From NCBI GenBank assembly GCA_020796225.1, contig CM036775.1, positions 1,567,001 to 1,631,000 of the forward strand: DNA of 64,000 bases, written 5' to 3'. Below, piece by piece: positions 9,374 to 20,900 of the stretch. Position 1 is the stretch's first letter, and every line of letters starts with the position of its first letter. The notes beneath the pieces were generated by a model, which was not told the origin of the DNA, ran no database searches, and saw nothing but the letters and a program-made list of their open reading frames with translations. The DNA is from Arion vulgaris (taxonomy: Eukaryota; Mollusca; Gastropoda; Stylommatophora; Arionidae). Position numbers and translations under genes: made by a program.

Positions 9374-9931
9374 GCGATCTCTGGTCTTTCGCTTAGTTTA
9401 CCGTGGACCACAAACTAGGCAGTCAGCTTCAGGTCTGTTAGGTTTCCTTCTTCTGCGATCCCTGGTCATGTGCTAAGTTTACTGTTGACCACAAACTGGG
9501 CAGTCAGCTTCAGGTCTGTTAGGTTTCCTTCTTCTGCGATCCCTGGTCATGTGCTAAGTTTACTGTTGACCACAAACTGGGCAGTCAGCTTCAGGTCTGT
9601 TAGGTTTCCTTCTTCTGCGATCCCTGGTCATGTGCTAAGTTTACTGTTGACCACAAACTGGGCAGTCAGCTTCAGGTCTGTTAGGTTTCCTTCTTCTGCG
9701 ATCCCTGGTCATGTGCTAAGTTTACTGTTGACCACAAACTGGGCAGTCAGCTTCAGGTCTGTTAGGTTTCCTTCTTCTGCGATCCCTGGTCATGTGCTAA
9801 GTTTACTGTTGACCACAAACTGGGCAGTCAGCTTCAGGTCTGTTAGGTTTCCTTCTTCTGCGATCCCTGGTCATGTGCTAAGTTTATTGTTGACCACAAA
9901 CTAGGCAGTCAGCTTCAGGTCTGTTAGGTTC
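9374..9931 (-). repeat. 81-bp minisatellite made from LINE-J 3' end, 7 copies
   Basis: Period exactly 81 bp (units at 9457, 9538, 9619, 9700, 9781, 9862; the first, at 9374, is diverged). Read on the minus strand straight after the LINE-J frame at 9932, a unit encodes LTDLKLTAQFVVNSKLST, a stop, and the GCAGAAGAAGG end of the element. The 144-residue + frame here arises because 81 is divisible by 3. Confidence 0.92.
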
Positions 9932-10261
9932 CCCAAAGCTTAGTTTTTAGGTCAACTAGGTGTTCCCATATGTTACTTCTCAGCTCACACAGGAGAGAAC
10001 AGTCTTGCAAGACATGCTCCGGTGCCTGTTGACATTGGCAGAGAACTGTTTGACTTATTCCTAGTCTATAAAAGTGTTCGTTGAGTCTGCAGTTTCCCGT
10101 ACGTAAGCGAAATATAATGACCTGGTCTGTTCTGCTTAAGTCTTTGAGGAAGTCTTTTCCATAATCATATCCAGTGTTTGTCTTCCAGTCTACAGCAGAT
10201 TTTCTCTGTATGAGGGTTTTGATCTCCTTAAAGTGCAAACATGTCACTTCTTCTTCTTTTG
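9932..10261 (-). mobile_element. LINE-J C-terminal fragment (zinc-finger-like tail)
   Basis: Open minus frame with DLSRTDQVIIFRLRTGNCRL, LCQCQQAPEHVLQDCSLLCE and LVDLKTKLWG. This RLRTGH-type motif plus CxC...H...C cluster is the usual C-terminus of a widespread animal LINE group. 5' truncated, with no stop within the visible part. Confidence 0.8.
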
Positions 10262-10545
10262 TCGTCACACGCTACGAGTTGTTGCCCAGTGTCGTGGTTT
10301 TCTGTTTTTGTCTTGCGCTGTTCTGGTGGCGTGTGTGATTGTTATCTTTGCTCTTTCACGGGATTCTGCTACGCCACCTAACCATATTTTCCGTGGTCTT
10401 CCTCTTGCCTTCTTGGCCAAACCACTTCATTCCTCTATGTAATTCAAGCACGGTTTTGTGCCAGCTTTCTTTCTTATGCTGATGTTAGTGATTCTGTCTT
10501 TTCTTGTGTTGTTGGTAACCTTTCGCAGGCAACACATTTCACATG
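10262..10545 (-). mobile_element. LINE-W 3' end
   Basis: Minus-strand match to the LINE-W copies at 24396-24800 and 48721-49151 (GTCGTCACAC, GTTGTTGCCCAGTGTCGTGG, CACGGGATTCTGCTACG). Decayed and 5' truncated. Confidence 0.75.
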
Positions 10546-10559
10546 TAAACATGTCACTA

Positions 10560-11025
10560 TGAACACAAAAAGAATAATGTTCAACACAATCTTTCTCCCT
10601 ACATTATGCTACCAGTGACAAACCTGGATGCTGACATCAAATGATAGAAGGAAACTAGTCAGACAGAGATGAAATGTCTACGCAGAATGCTGGGGGTAAC
10701 AAGAAGAGACCAGTTGAGAAATGAAGACATCAGGAAAAAGTGGGTACAACATCAGTGCTGAACTTCATCAAGAAACAACAAATTAAATGGATCGGCCACA
10801 AAAGCAGATTACCAACAGACAGTACATCTCAAAAAGCAATGCTTCTCGATACAATGGGTACAAAGCAAAAGGCCAGCCATGCAAAAGATGGACCTCAGAG
10901 ATAACAGAGGTGATGAAAGACACTATCTACGAAGCGCACACAAAAGCCCGTTTTAGAAATCTCTTCTTAACCTGACGCTGTGAGACAAAACAAGATTGGA
11001 AAAAAGAAAGACATGCTTCAACAAA
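10560..11025 (+). mobile_element. LINE-T C-terminal fragment
   Basis: The + reading gives [20 protein letters not shown], then a frameshifted FIKKQQIKWIGH segment and RWTSEITEVMKDTIYEAH-like text. Relatives at 11161-11616 (-), 31200-31565 (+), 32860-33300 (-) and 38785-39065 (-). Confidence 0.7.
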
Positions 11026-11049
11026 TGTATCTCCGTTTCCATAACACAC

Positions 11050-11750
11050 TATTTTTTTTACAGGAATAGGTTGCCATGTTCTTGTCCTACCTACAACATG
11101 TAGGACCAGGAGGGCACATTTTGTCTGCCCTCTAACCTTCAACCTGTCTGACATGGGTGTATCCTTTATTTATTTTCTGTAATCCTGTTTTTCCTCATTG
11201 TCAGGATAAAAGAGATTTCTACCACCTTTTGCGAGGACGGTCTTTTGCTTTGTACCCATTGTATCGGAGTAACATTGCTCCGTTTGTTGGTAATCTGCTT
11301 ATGTGGCGAACCATTTAATTTGTTGTTTCTTGATGAAGTTCAGTAAGAATGGTGTACCCACTTCTTTTAAATGATTTCATTTCTAAACCAGTCACTCCCA
11401 GCCTTCCGAGTAGACACTTCATCTCCGTCATGACTAGTTTTCTTTGAATGTCAGCGTGCAGATTAGTTTCTGATGGCATAATATATGGAGAAAGATTGTC
11501 TTGAACTATGCTCTTTTTGTGTTCATGGTGACATGTTCGCATTTTAACATTGCAGCAATTTGTCCTATTATTTGATTTGTTGCAACTGTTAGATTTCGTT
11601 AGCTTTTCTTTCGTTTCATGAGTGTCATTACCAGGTACAAGCTTCTTTCAGCATAGCTTTCTGGTTCTTGGAGTTGATGAAAGCTCCCCACCACTACGAG
11701 GTAATGACCTCGTGGGAAGCCTGTAGACCTGTGTAACATGGTGGATGCAA
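11050..11750 (-). mobile_element. LINE 5' region split by a LINE-T insertion
   Basis: Segments 11050-11160 and 11617-11750 together match 46320-46545 (GGACCAGGAGG, CTCTAACCTTCAACC, GACATGGGTGT, then AGCTTCTTTCAGCATAGC and GTAATGACC). The LINE-T insert (11161-11616, minus) is flanked by CATGGGTGT and CATGAGTGT. Confidence 0.7.
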
Positions 11751-12060
11751 TTCAGAAAGAGAGATGAAACAATAAGTTGGCGGAGTGTTCCAATCTTAAG
11801 TAACATGCACAGAGAAATGCCCGTTAGAATCTCTGTGGTAGTCTAAATATAGTGTGCTGTACAATTCGTCACTCCTGTTGTATCGTTTGCTTGATAAAGG
11901 CCTTTTGGTTGAAACGTTGCTGTGGATTGTCATTGTATTGTTTTTTGTAAAACTACAGTACTTTGTTATTACATGTATCGACAGAGAAACGTGAAGAACT
12001 AGGCGGTCAAGTAACAAAGTAATTTTATGAATAAGTCTTTTATTTGTCAAATAACAGATT
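11751..12060. other. Unassigned stretch with a Penelope-like tail
   Basis: Contains GATAAAGGCCTTTTGGTTG, AAACGTTGCTG and TTTTGTAAAACTACAG, a pattern that recurs at 12775-12830 and 54750-54805. Such GATAAAGG...GAAACGTTG strings are common near Penelope-type and related element ends; no coding domain is visible here. Confidence 0.4.
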
Positions 12061-12840
12061 GATAATAGCCGTCCATCGCGATGATGACAACAATCTCAGA
12101 CGTGTACTGTTGCACCTCTCTGGTGTGTGCGGAGGTGACTGTAGAGTCCAATCCTAGAACAGAATCCCGACCACAGGTGGGGCATACATGATCAAGGTTA
12201 GACATGTGTGTGTTGTGTGCTCTGTCTTTTCACGCTGCTCGTTTTCTTTGTGACTCAACAATACGATGATTCTCAGCTATTCGGGTTCCTCTTTGTTGTT
12301 ACAGCGCCACATTTGGCGATCTTGCGCAAGGATTCCCAGCACGTATTGTCTATATCGAGCATTTCAGAGACACTTTAAGAGTGTCTTTAAAGCGTTTTCT
12401 GTCCACCAGCTAAACGTCTGCCCCTTCAAGCTCGCCATACATCAACTGTTTTGGGATGCGTTTATCAGGCATTCGAGCAACGTCACAGCCTACCTGACAA
12501 ACTCTAGCTAATTCTCCCGCATCTTATAGCGTCATGTTTAAGGTTTCTTTAATGTCCTGCCGCCTTCGTCTTGGCGTTTCCCTGCCTCTATACACAGGCA
12601 CCATGTTGTCCATTACTGTTCTATCCAAATCACTGTGTTGCTTAACGTGACCGAAATGCTTCATTTTACGGGACAAGGTGTTGTGTATGAGCCAATGCAC
12701 CACAATATGTAAGTCTTGTAGTATGTACTTGTTTCTTCTCTGTCCACAAATATCGATATGGGGGAAGACTGCAGTAAAACTGTGTATTGTCAATGTTTTT
12801 GTAAAACTATAGTACTTTGTTATTATGTGTTTCGCCATTC
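12061..12840 (-). mobile_element. LINE 3' fragments, minus strand
   Basis: The minus frame in 12524-12690 gives RKMKHFGHVKQHSDLDRTVM then RGRETPRRRRQDI, a LINE C-terminus of the KxFGHV/RRRxW kind. The left part (12061-12480) has the KRSVGGQKKRF-type end seen at 28540-29105. Probably two fragments. Confidence 0.6.
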
Positions 12841-13065
12841 TTCTCTGTCTAGGGCATTCTAAGAAATGTTATCTTTGTAAGATTAAATGACACACTATTA
12901 TTGAACTTCTGTTTGTTGATAATTGTTCCCTTACTGCTGGCTCATAGGATGACCTGCAAAAAAGCCTGAATAGATTCACTGAGGCCTGCTTGCTCAAACT
13001 TTAGGCTCCCATCAACATGGAGAAAATAGTAATTATTTACTTACAAGCATCTAGCAAGTTTTCTT
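12841..13065. other. Unassigned intergenic stretch
   Basis: AT-rich, no recognised repeat or exon. Confidence 0.3.
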
Positions 13066-13290
13066 CTTCGAATGCTCCATATCGACCACCAGGTAAACTA
13101 CTCTTTGTGATTTGTAAGTGATGTGAGTTCAAGAGCAATTGTACGTATGCGCTACAAGTAGGCCAGCACACCCCTTTTCATTCTGCGATGCTTTTAAGGT
13201 AGCTTCCCTAGGCCCCTACCTTAGTCGCCTCCTACAACATGCCTTGTAGGTTACTATTCTTTGCTCCTTACGAGCCCTGACAACACACGG
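13066..13290 (-). mobile_element. SINE-A copy
   Basis: Same orientation and content as 4926-5192: CTTCTTCG tail, CATATCGACCACC, AAGAGCAATTGTACG, AAGTAGGCCAGCACA, TAGTCGCCTCCTACAACATG core, CTGACAACACACGGGCG head. Confidence 0.8.
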
Positions 13291-13309
13291 GCGCAACAGT
13301 TTTCAAGAA

Positions 13310-14045
13310 ACACCATCAAATAGCTTGTTCTGAGCCGAACTTTGCTACTCTAAAAGTCCTTTGGAATTTCTCTCTCACAGACCAGATGTCTTGCTTCTGC
13401 AGCCATCAGACTCAAACCATCAGTTACATCCTTAATCCATCTTCTCCTCTTTGTCGGGATGCCTCCTTCCATAATGATCTTCTCCAACCACTCATATCTT
13501 TTTATATGTCCAAAATACTTAAATATTCTCATTCTTATTTGTAGCATTAGTCAGTTTTCTTTAATTTTGTTTTCTTCTCTGTCCATGATATACATACGAC
13601 TTCTGTAACACTAATATTCAATAGCACATATGTTTTTCCACTGCCTTGTAAAATGTCTATGCTTCACATTCATGCATTACCACTGCTGAGAATATGCATG
13701 CTCTTAGTATTCTGATCTTTGTTTTCTTATCAGTTCCATTTCATTTTGTTTTTAGATGTTTATCAGTTATATGAGGACTATAATTATAGCACTCCTGACA
13801 TGTCCATAGGTGCTCCGATCTCCGCAAATCCAGCAGCGTCCAGTCCTAGGGGTTGCTTTAATAAATGCACCGGTGAACAGAATTGTGCGGTTCAGATTCG
13901 AACTCAGAGCCTTCGAAATGCAAGGCAAAGACTTGAACTTAGCTCCAGTGGATACTCTCTGCACACGATGTTTAATTTTTCTGTAAAACCTTGTTTGTTC
14001 TTTTTTTTCAATTTCCTTCATCCCATTTCTATCTATTTTTAGGAA
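13310..14045 (-). mobile_element. LINE-K fragment split by a SINE-2 insertion
   Basis: Minus-strand LINE-K (FKYFGHIKRYEWLEKIIMEG, then GGIPTKRRRWIKDVTDGLSL) at 13310-13762 resumes at 13967-14045. The interruption at 13763-13966 is flanked by GATGTTTA on both sides. Confidence 0.8.
13763..13966 (-). mobile_element. SINE-2: tRNA-like head plus LINE-I tail
   Basis: On the minus strand the head has a B-box-like CTGAGTTCGAATCTG preceded by a GGAGCTAAGTTCAAG A-box-like segment. The tail reads GGAGATCGGAGCACCTATGG then CATGTCAGGAGTGC, the terminal sequence of LINE-I elements. Target duplication GATGTTTA. Confidence 0.75.
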
Positions 14046-15783
14046 AAATGAGTAAAATACATGGAGAAAGTTGTGAATAGATGTGTGTACCAAGTTATAC
14101 AAACTACATGGAGAAAGTTGTAAATAGATGTGTGTACCTCGTTATACAAACTACATGGAGAAAGTTGTGAATAGATGTGTGTACCTCGTTATACAAACTA
14201 CATGGAGAAAGTTGTGAATAGATGTGTGTACCTCGTTATACAAACTACATGGAGAAAGTTGTGAATAGATGTGTGTACCTCGTTATACAAACTACATGGA
14301 GAAAGTTGTGAATAGATGTGTGTACCTCGTTATACAAACTACATGAAGAAAGTTGTGAATAGATGTGTGTACCTCGTTATACAAACTACATGGAGAAAGT
14401 TGTGAATAGATGTGTGTACCTCGTTATACAAACTACATGGAGAAAGTTGTGAATAGATGTGTGTACCCTGTTATACAAACTACATGGAGAAAGTTGTGAA
14501 TAGATGTGTGTACCTCGTTATACAAACTACATGGAGAAAGTTGTGAATAGATGTGTGTACCTCGTTATACAAACTACATGGAGAAAGTTGTAAATAGATG
14601 TGTACCTCGTTATACAAACTACATGGAGAAAGTTGTGAATAGATGTGTGTACCTCGTTATACAAACTACATGGAGAAAGTTGTAAATAGATGTGTGTACC
14701 TCGTTATACAAACTACATGGAGAAAGTTGTAAATAGATGTGTACCTCGTTATACAAACTACATGGAGAAAGTTGTGAATAGATGTGTGTACCTCGTTATA
14801 CAAACTACATGGAGAAAGTTGTGAATAGATGTGTGTACCTCGTTATACAAACTACATGGAGAAAGTTGTGAATAGATGTGTGTACCTTGTGATACAAACT
14901 ACATGGAGAAAGTTGTGAATAGATGTGTGTACCTCGTTATACAAACTACATGGAGAAAGTTGTGAATAGATGTGTGTACCTCGTTATACAAACTACATGG
15001 AGAAAGTTGTGAATAGATATGTGTACCTCGTTAAACAAACTACATGGAGAAAGTTGTGAATAGATGTGTGTACCTCGTTATACAAACTACATGGAGAAAG
15101 TTGTGAATAGATGTGTGTACCTCGTTAAACAAACTACATGGAGAAAGTTGTGAATAGATGTGTGTACCTCGTTATACAAACTACATGGAGAAAGTTGTGA
15201 ATAGATATGTGTACCTCGTTAAACAAACTACATGGAGAAAGTTGTGAATAGATGTGTGTACCTCGTTATACAAACTACATGGAGAAAGTTGTGAATAGAT
15301 GTGTGTACCTCGTTAAACAAACTACATGGAGAAAGTTGTGAATAGATGTGTGTACCTCGTTATACAAACTACATGGAGAAAGTTGTGAATAGATGTGTGT
15401 ACCTCGTTATACAAACTACATGGAGAAAGTTGTGAATAGATGTGTGTACCTCGTTATACAAACTACATGGAGAAAGTTGTGAATAGATGTGTGTACCTCG
15501 TTATACAAACTACATGGAGAAAGTTGTGAATAGATGTGTGTACCTCGTTAAACAAACTACATGGAGAAAGTTGTGAATAGATGTGTGTACCTCGTTATAC
15601 AAACTACATGGAGAAAGTTGTGAATAGATGTGTGTACCTCGTTAAACAAACTACATGGAGAAAGTTGTGAATAGATGTGTGTACCTCGTTATACAAACTA
15701 CATGGAGAAAGTTGTGAATAGATGTGTGTACCTCGTTATACAAACTACATGAAGAAAGTTGTGAATAGATGTGTGTACCTCGT
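14046..15783. repeat. 47-bp minisatellite, about 37 copies
   Basis: Unit anchored by ACATGGAGAAAGTTGTGAAT and GTGTACCTCGTTATAC. Variants (GTTAAACAAAC, AGATATG) occur in alternating runs, suggesting multi-unit duplication. Intergenic between GLE1 and CPT2. No coding potential. Confidence 0.95.
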
Positions 15784-16190
15784 TAACATATTGTCCTAAA
15801 ACAATATCATTGACAATGAAGTGAAAAAAGAGCAAAATACATGGAGAAAGTTGTGAATAGATGTGTTACCTGTTAACATATTGTCCTAAAACAATATCAT
15901 TGACAATGAAGTGAAAAATGAGCAAAATACATGGAGAAAGTTGTGAATAGATGTGTGTACCTCACTAACATATTGTCCTAAAACAATATCATTGACAATG
16001 AAGTGAAAAATGAGCAAAATACATGGAGAAAGTTGTGAATAGATGTGTGTACCTCGTTAACATATTGTCCTAAAACAATATCATTGACAATGAAGTGAAA
16101 AATGAGCAAAATACATGGAGAAAGTTGTGAATAGATGTGTGTACCTCTTTAACATATTGTCCTAAAACAATATCATTGACAATGAAGTGA
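15784..16190. repeat. 92-bp tandem repeat, 5 copies
   Basis: Starts at 15784, 15874, 15966, 16058 and 16150 (TAACATATTGTCC). Each long unit is a 47-bp-type unit plus about 45 bp (AACAATATCATTGACAATG) and includes AAAATGAGCAAAATACATGG. A matching AAAATGAGTAAAATACATGG marks the left end of the array at 14045. Confidence 0.9.
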
Positions 16191-16240
16191 ACATCAGAAT
16201 CTCCAAGGTTAGCAGCACATTTGACAGACTTGATTGATTG

Positions 16241-16425
16241 AATTCATCATTGCACTTCGGTGAGTAACCGTGTGTGCTTTGATCTCTTTCTTACACAGCA
16301 AGATCTCAGTGGCAGTGCATGAACTCTATACTACCGCGAGGCGAACAAATTTTGTAGGAATTTTATTTATTAATCTTTCCAATGAATTTTGCTCCAGCAG
16401 CGGCTTTCCAGCCTGTTCTTCTACA
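16241..16425 (-). mobile_element. SINE-1 3' fragment
   Basis: Minus-orientation tail (ATCATTGCACTTCGG, GAGTAACC, TGTGTGCTTTGATCTC, AGATCTCAGTGGCAGTGCA) running into GCTCCAGCAGCGGCTTTCC. A smaller relative is at 19625-19745. Confidence 0.7.
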
Positions 16426-16519
16426 ATATGAATAATCATTAAACAATGAACAAATCAAAAATAATTTCACATATTTTATTTACAATTTTGATATAAGGTG
16501 ATGAGAGAATAATTACCAG

Positions 16520-16748
16520 GGCCCAAATTTGGAGTGTAAAGAATAGAACCACTGTTACCTGCCACGCATGTCGTAAGAGGCGACTAAGGAGGTTTGGCTC
16601 AAATCGGATGCACATGTCCTAAACGTGTAAAAGTCTATGCGCTTAGGGCCTACCAAACCAATGTGCAACGTATACACGTTCTTGGCAAAGATCAAACATA
16701 TCACAAAGAGTGATTAAGATTGGTCATAAAGAACGAACGCAAAGAAGA
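16520..16748 (+). mobile_element. SINE-B, nearly complete
   Basis: Contains GGGCCCAAATTTGG, AAAGAATAGAACCACTG, core GCATGTCGTAAGAGGCGACT, GATGCACATGTCC, CAATGTGCAACG and an AACGCAAAGAAGA tail. It shares the core with SINE-A; the rest differs. Confidence 0.75.
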
Positions 16749-16959
16749 TGAGAGAATAACATTTAATAGAGAATGTAGCCATATTGGGCAGTCAAATCCA
16801 GATGGTTCCTTATCTTTTTTATCCAGATTATTTATAGTTCTACGGATACTGTTTATTTACAGTGATTGTTGTACCCCAGGCAATGGTGTTCGGACACAAG
16901 TTAAACTATTGTCTATCCCAAAGTGGATGTTGGAATTGGTTGTCCACTCTTGCCGTTAA

Positions 16960-17445
16960 GCGTAGGAGCTTGCTTTCCAGGGCCAGATGAGTCACCCTTG
17001 TTGTGTTATATCTGTGTTTATTTACTGTGGCCTCGATATTGTCTAGTCATCTTTTCTTGGTCTTCCCTTGGCTCTAGTACCTGATCTCTTTTATTGTATG
17101 TTGTTATTGGTGGTTGGTTGTATTTCATTCTCATTAAATGTCCAAAATACTGCATTTGTTGTCTTTCAATGTATTCGGTGCATGAAGTTGAATAAAAAAT
17201 ATAAAAATGAGATACTTTGGATATATATATAAAACGATTTGATTATCTGAAGATGATCATTCTGTGAAGGTGGAGGAGGAGGGAGGGGCGGACATGATGC
17301 CGGAAAGACAAAGGAGAGGAAGACCAAGGAGAAGATAGGTGCACAATGTCATTGATGAGCTGAGTACGGTGCAGCAGAGCAGATGCTTTTAGAGCTGCTT
17401 TGATGAGAGTCAAGTTCTGATAGGGGATAGATAATGATGACATAG
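16960..17445 (+). mobile_element. LINE debris abutting GLE1 stop codon
   Basis: At 17255-17445 the + frame reads RQRRGRPRRR then VHNVIDELSTVQQSR, a LINE C-terminal end in antisense to GLE1 and 17 bp below its stop codon. 16960-17200 holds further decayed LINE text of uncertain orientation (AAATGTCCAAAATACTGC). Any GLE1 3' UTR must run into this. Confidence 0.55.
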
Positions 17446-17461
17446 TAGATATTATACTGGA

Positions 17462-17909
17462 TCAGGTTGTTTGAAAAGAAGTTCGCGACAACAAGCCTTC
17501 CGGAGGAGGTATACTTGAGTTCTGTACAGCAGAATCCAGAAAAATCTTGAGTCTCTCAACTGCTGCATTTGTGACTGAGACACTCTCCAATTTTGGAATG
17601 TAGTTTTTGTACACAAGGTAAAGTAACTTGGCAAATTGGATGCGATATTCCTTAAATAGTGAATGACCGGTTACAGACAAGACATCATGGATCAAAGCAG
17701 CAGTTACATCTGGATGAGGTTCAAGGTTCATAGTCCGGGCTAACCACTTCCAAGCATTATCCAATCCGTGCGGATGTGGTGAACTGACACCAGGAGGCAG
17801 GTGTGCCACCATACAAGAGCAGTAAAGTCTCATAAGACCAGACATACGTCGGAGAAATTTGTCCTGTTCTTCAATTGTACCATCTTCTGATACCTTGTAT
17901 CCAAGTGAC
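17462..17909 (-). CDS. GLE1: GLE1 exon 14 (terminal)
   Basis: The acceptor GTTTGTAG precedes [20 protein letters not shown]. The exon continues [47 protein letters not shown] and ends [17 protein letters not shown] with TGA at 17464-17462. This is the most conserved part of the GLE1 domain (vertebrate MSGMIRLYAA, HPHGL--GWRWLA, IPVPKGFL). No AATAAA follows within 250 nt on the minus strand. Confidence 0.97.
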
Positions 17910-20900
17910 CTACAAACACAAAAATGTAATAAAAGTAGTCTTCTTGGGCAATATTAAAACAAACAAGAAAATGTTAAAAATGTAGTAAAAATAGTCTTCT
18001 TGGGCAATGTTAAAGCAAACCAAAAAATGCACTATAGCCTTTTAAGACCTACATGTATGAAGTGACTGTTACTTCATGTTTCTAGCACAGAGTGTGCAGG
18101 AGATAGGTGAACCAATTCCTTTTCTGGAACGTTGAGTGTCGAACTGAACCGACAACCTTCTTGTGCCTGATTTGATAAGCAAATGCTTTATGTATTACGC
18201 TAATCCATCTCTCTTAGACATGATTCATCTTCCAAATAGCTTGTCCTGAGCAGAACTTTAGTACTCTAACAGTCTTTCGGAATCTTTCTCTCATTATTTG
18301 GAATTTTTCTCTGCAGCTGTCATGCTCAAATCATCAGTTACACACTGAATCTATCATCTTTGTGGTCTTCCTGTAGAAGTCAGCCCCAGACAGTTAGCTT
18401 TAGTGTGTAGTTTGTAGATATTTAGATATTTTATTAGTTGACTGTAGTGTTTTGCGTACTAAATCTGCATCTGTCCACTATAAGCAGAGTGGCAACACTA
18501 AACGAGACCTGACGTAGTAAAACTAATCGACGTAGTTGTGTAGTGACGGCGTAGTAACGTTAGTAAACAAGAAATAAAAAACGACATAAACACTTGAGAG
18601 AATCGGAAGTGTTTTGTCTGACCACATGAAGTAACATCACTTAATAAATGAATATGAAGTCTTCACGATAGAGTTTGTCCTATTATTGTGCTCTGTACTA
18701 TCGTCGTTATCACTAAGGATAATATCAAGACAACAGCTTGCCTCCAGCTAGCGCCAAACAAACCACTAACAATGAACATGTACCAAAGTATAACATTCCT
18801 CTTTGCCGGTATGCCTCCTTCCATAATGGTGTTCTCCAATTCCTGCCTTTTAAATGTGGAAAATACTACCATTTTCTCATTTTTATTTGTAGCATCAGCC
18901 AGTTTTCTTTGATTTCGAGTTCTTTCTGGATATATCTATTTGTTTTATCCTCTGTCCAATATATACAGAGGAGTATTCTGCAACACATATTCAAAAGCAC
19001 ATATGTGATTTTCCGTTGTCTTGTTAAATGTCCCTGCTTCCTACCAACATGTTGCCTCTGGGAATATGCATTCTCTTAGTATTCTGATATTTGTTTTCAT
19101 ATTGGTTCCATTCCATATGGGAATTAGATACAAGGTGTATTGCTTAGCGGTGGCGAGCTCAATCACAACCCAAGAGTACCTGGTTCAAACTCTGTGGTGG
19201 GAAATTTGGAAGCAAATTTGTCACAGTGGATTTTTACTAACAATAAAAATAGCCCTCACTATTCAGAAAGCAATGGCAAACTACTGAACATATAAGTAGT
19301 GCCTAGAAAATCAACGACTCGTTTACTGTGCTTGATGGTAACGTCCTGTAAAGGATATGCCATGATTTTCAGTATCCAATCAGATAGATACAAATTCTTG
19401 AGATTTTGCCATAAATGACTAAGAAATATTTTCAACAATAGATTTTCTCAAATTTCTTTCTGCTCCCAAATAGAACATTGTACATAGAACATTGGGCTGA
19501 AACTTATCCAAAATATTGATATCAGTTTTTCAATTCTGCGTTTCAAATATAATATAGCACTGGCATTTTTTCTAACACAATCTTTCTTGACTTTTCTCTC
19601 TCTTCCTGTTGTGCCTGTCAGCATTCAGGGCATGCAAAGTGCAATGATGATGAAAACTAACTATATTTGATCAAAATCATGTGTGCCCCAATTTCTTTCT
19701 TGCACAGGAAGATCTCAGCAGCAGTAAATGAACTTTGTAGCACCAGCTAGGGTTACAGATGTAATTTTGAAAAAAATTTTCTTCCCCTTTCAACTCTCAA
19801 CGGAGCACAGGTCTTCAGCAAACTTCTCCCAGCTCTTTCTCTATGCTGACATCCTTTCCATGTTTTACTTATCCTTTTAATATCAGTCTTCAGCTCTCTT
19901 CTCCAGGTATGTCTAGGCCTTCCCCTACTGCTCTTTCCCTGCGGGCTCCAAAACAGTGCCTGTCTTGCTATGCTTCCAGTTGGTTTTCTCAATGTGTGTT
20001 CTATCTATCTTCAGCATCTCTTCCTTAGCTCTTTTTCTACTGGTATCTGCTTAGTTCTTTCTCTGTTCCTCGTTTGTAATCTTATCATACCATCTCAGTC
20101 CCTCTATTCTACGTAAAATCCATTTATGAAGGTCTGTAGTTTTCTGGTGGTTTCTTTTGTTGTCCTCCATGTTTCCGAGCCATATAACAGCATTGACTTC
20201 ACATTTGATTGAAAGATTCTTAGCTTTGCCTAGGTTGCAGTTTTGCAGCCTACGTATTGATTTTCAACTGTCAACGGTTATTTTATGTGTTCACCTTGAG
20301 CACAGGGTGTTATCAACTACGCTATTGGCAACCCCAGACTTTATTTTAAAATGTGGAAGTACTCACTTGTGGTAGTCTAAACTTGACTGGCCTGTCTGGC
20401 GTGTAGGATACATGGGCAAAACATAAGGACACAAAGACTGCAAGTGTGCCAAGAACAGCTCACCAACTATTGGAAACTCTTGCCAAAGGGCAACAACCAC
20501 TGTGCCAATAGGAAAAGCTGATTCATGCTTGGAAGTTACCTGCTCCTCTCCTTTTTTCTGTATAAACAAAAACAAACAAAGAGATAAGACTAAACTTGTT
20601 TACTAAAAACATGTCAAAGAAGTCAATACCTGAATTATAATAATACAATCCTTTTATAAGTGCAGGACAAGAAATCAACTAAGAAATGCAGACGATACAG
20701 TGTTACAGTAAAATAAAAAAGGATTTGAGAAATTAATAATGGCAGCGCATAAGAAAAACAAAATCTATATCTCAATATATGGTTGTGAAGCATGAACATT
20801 TAATAAGGCAGTGGAAAAACATATATGTGCTTTTGAATATAAGTGTTACAGAAGAGTCCTTTGCATATCATGGACAGAGAAGAGAACAAATGGATCTATA

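Noticed and set aside
9470..9904. 144-residue repetitive protein
   Set aside because: Opposite-strand reading of the 81-bp LINE-J minisatellite, open only because the period is a multiple of three.
12266..12511. 81-residue + strand protein
   Set aside because: Antisense of a LINE 3' region.
14046..16190. CRISPR-like array
   Set aside because: Repeats are contiguous without unique spacers, in a eukaryotic intergenic region.
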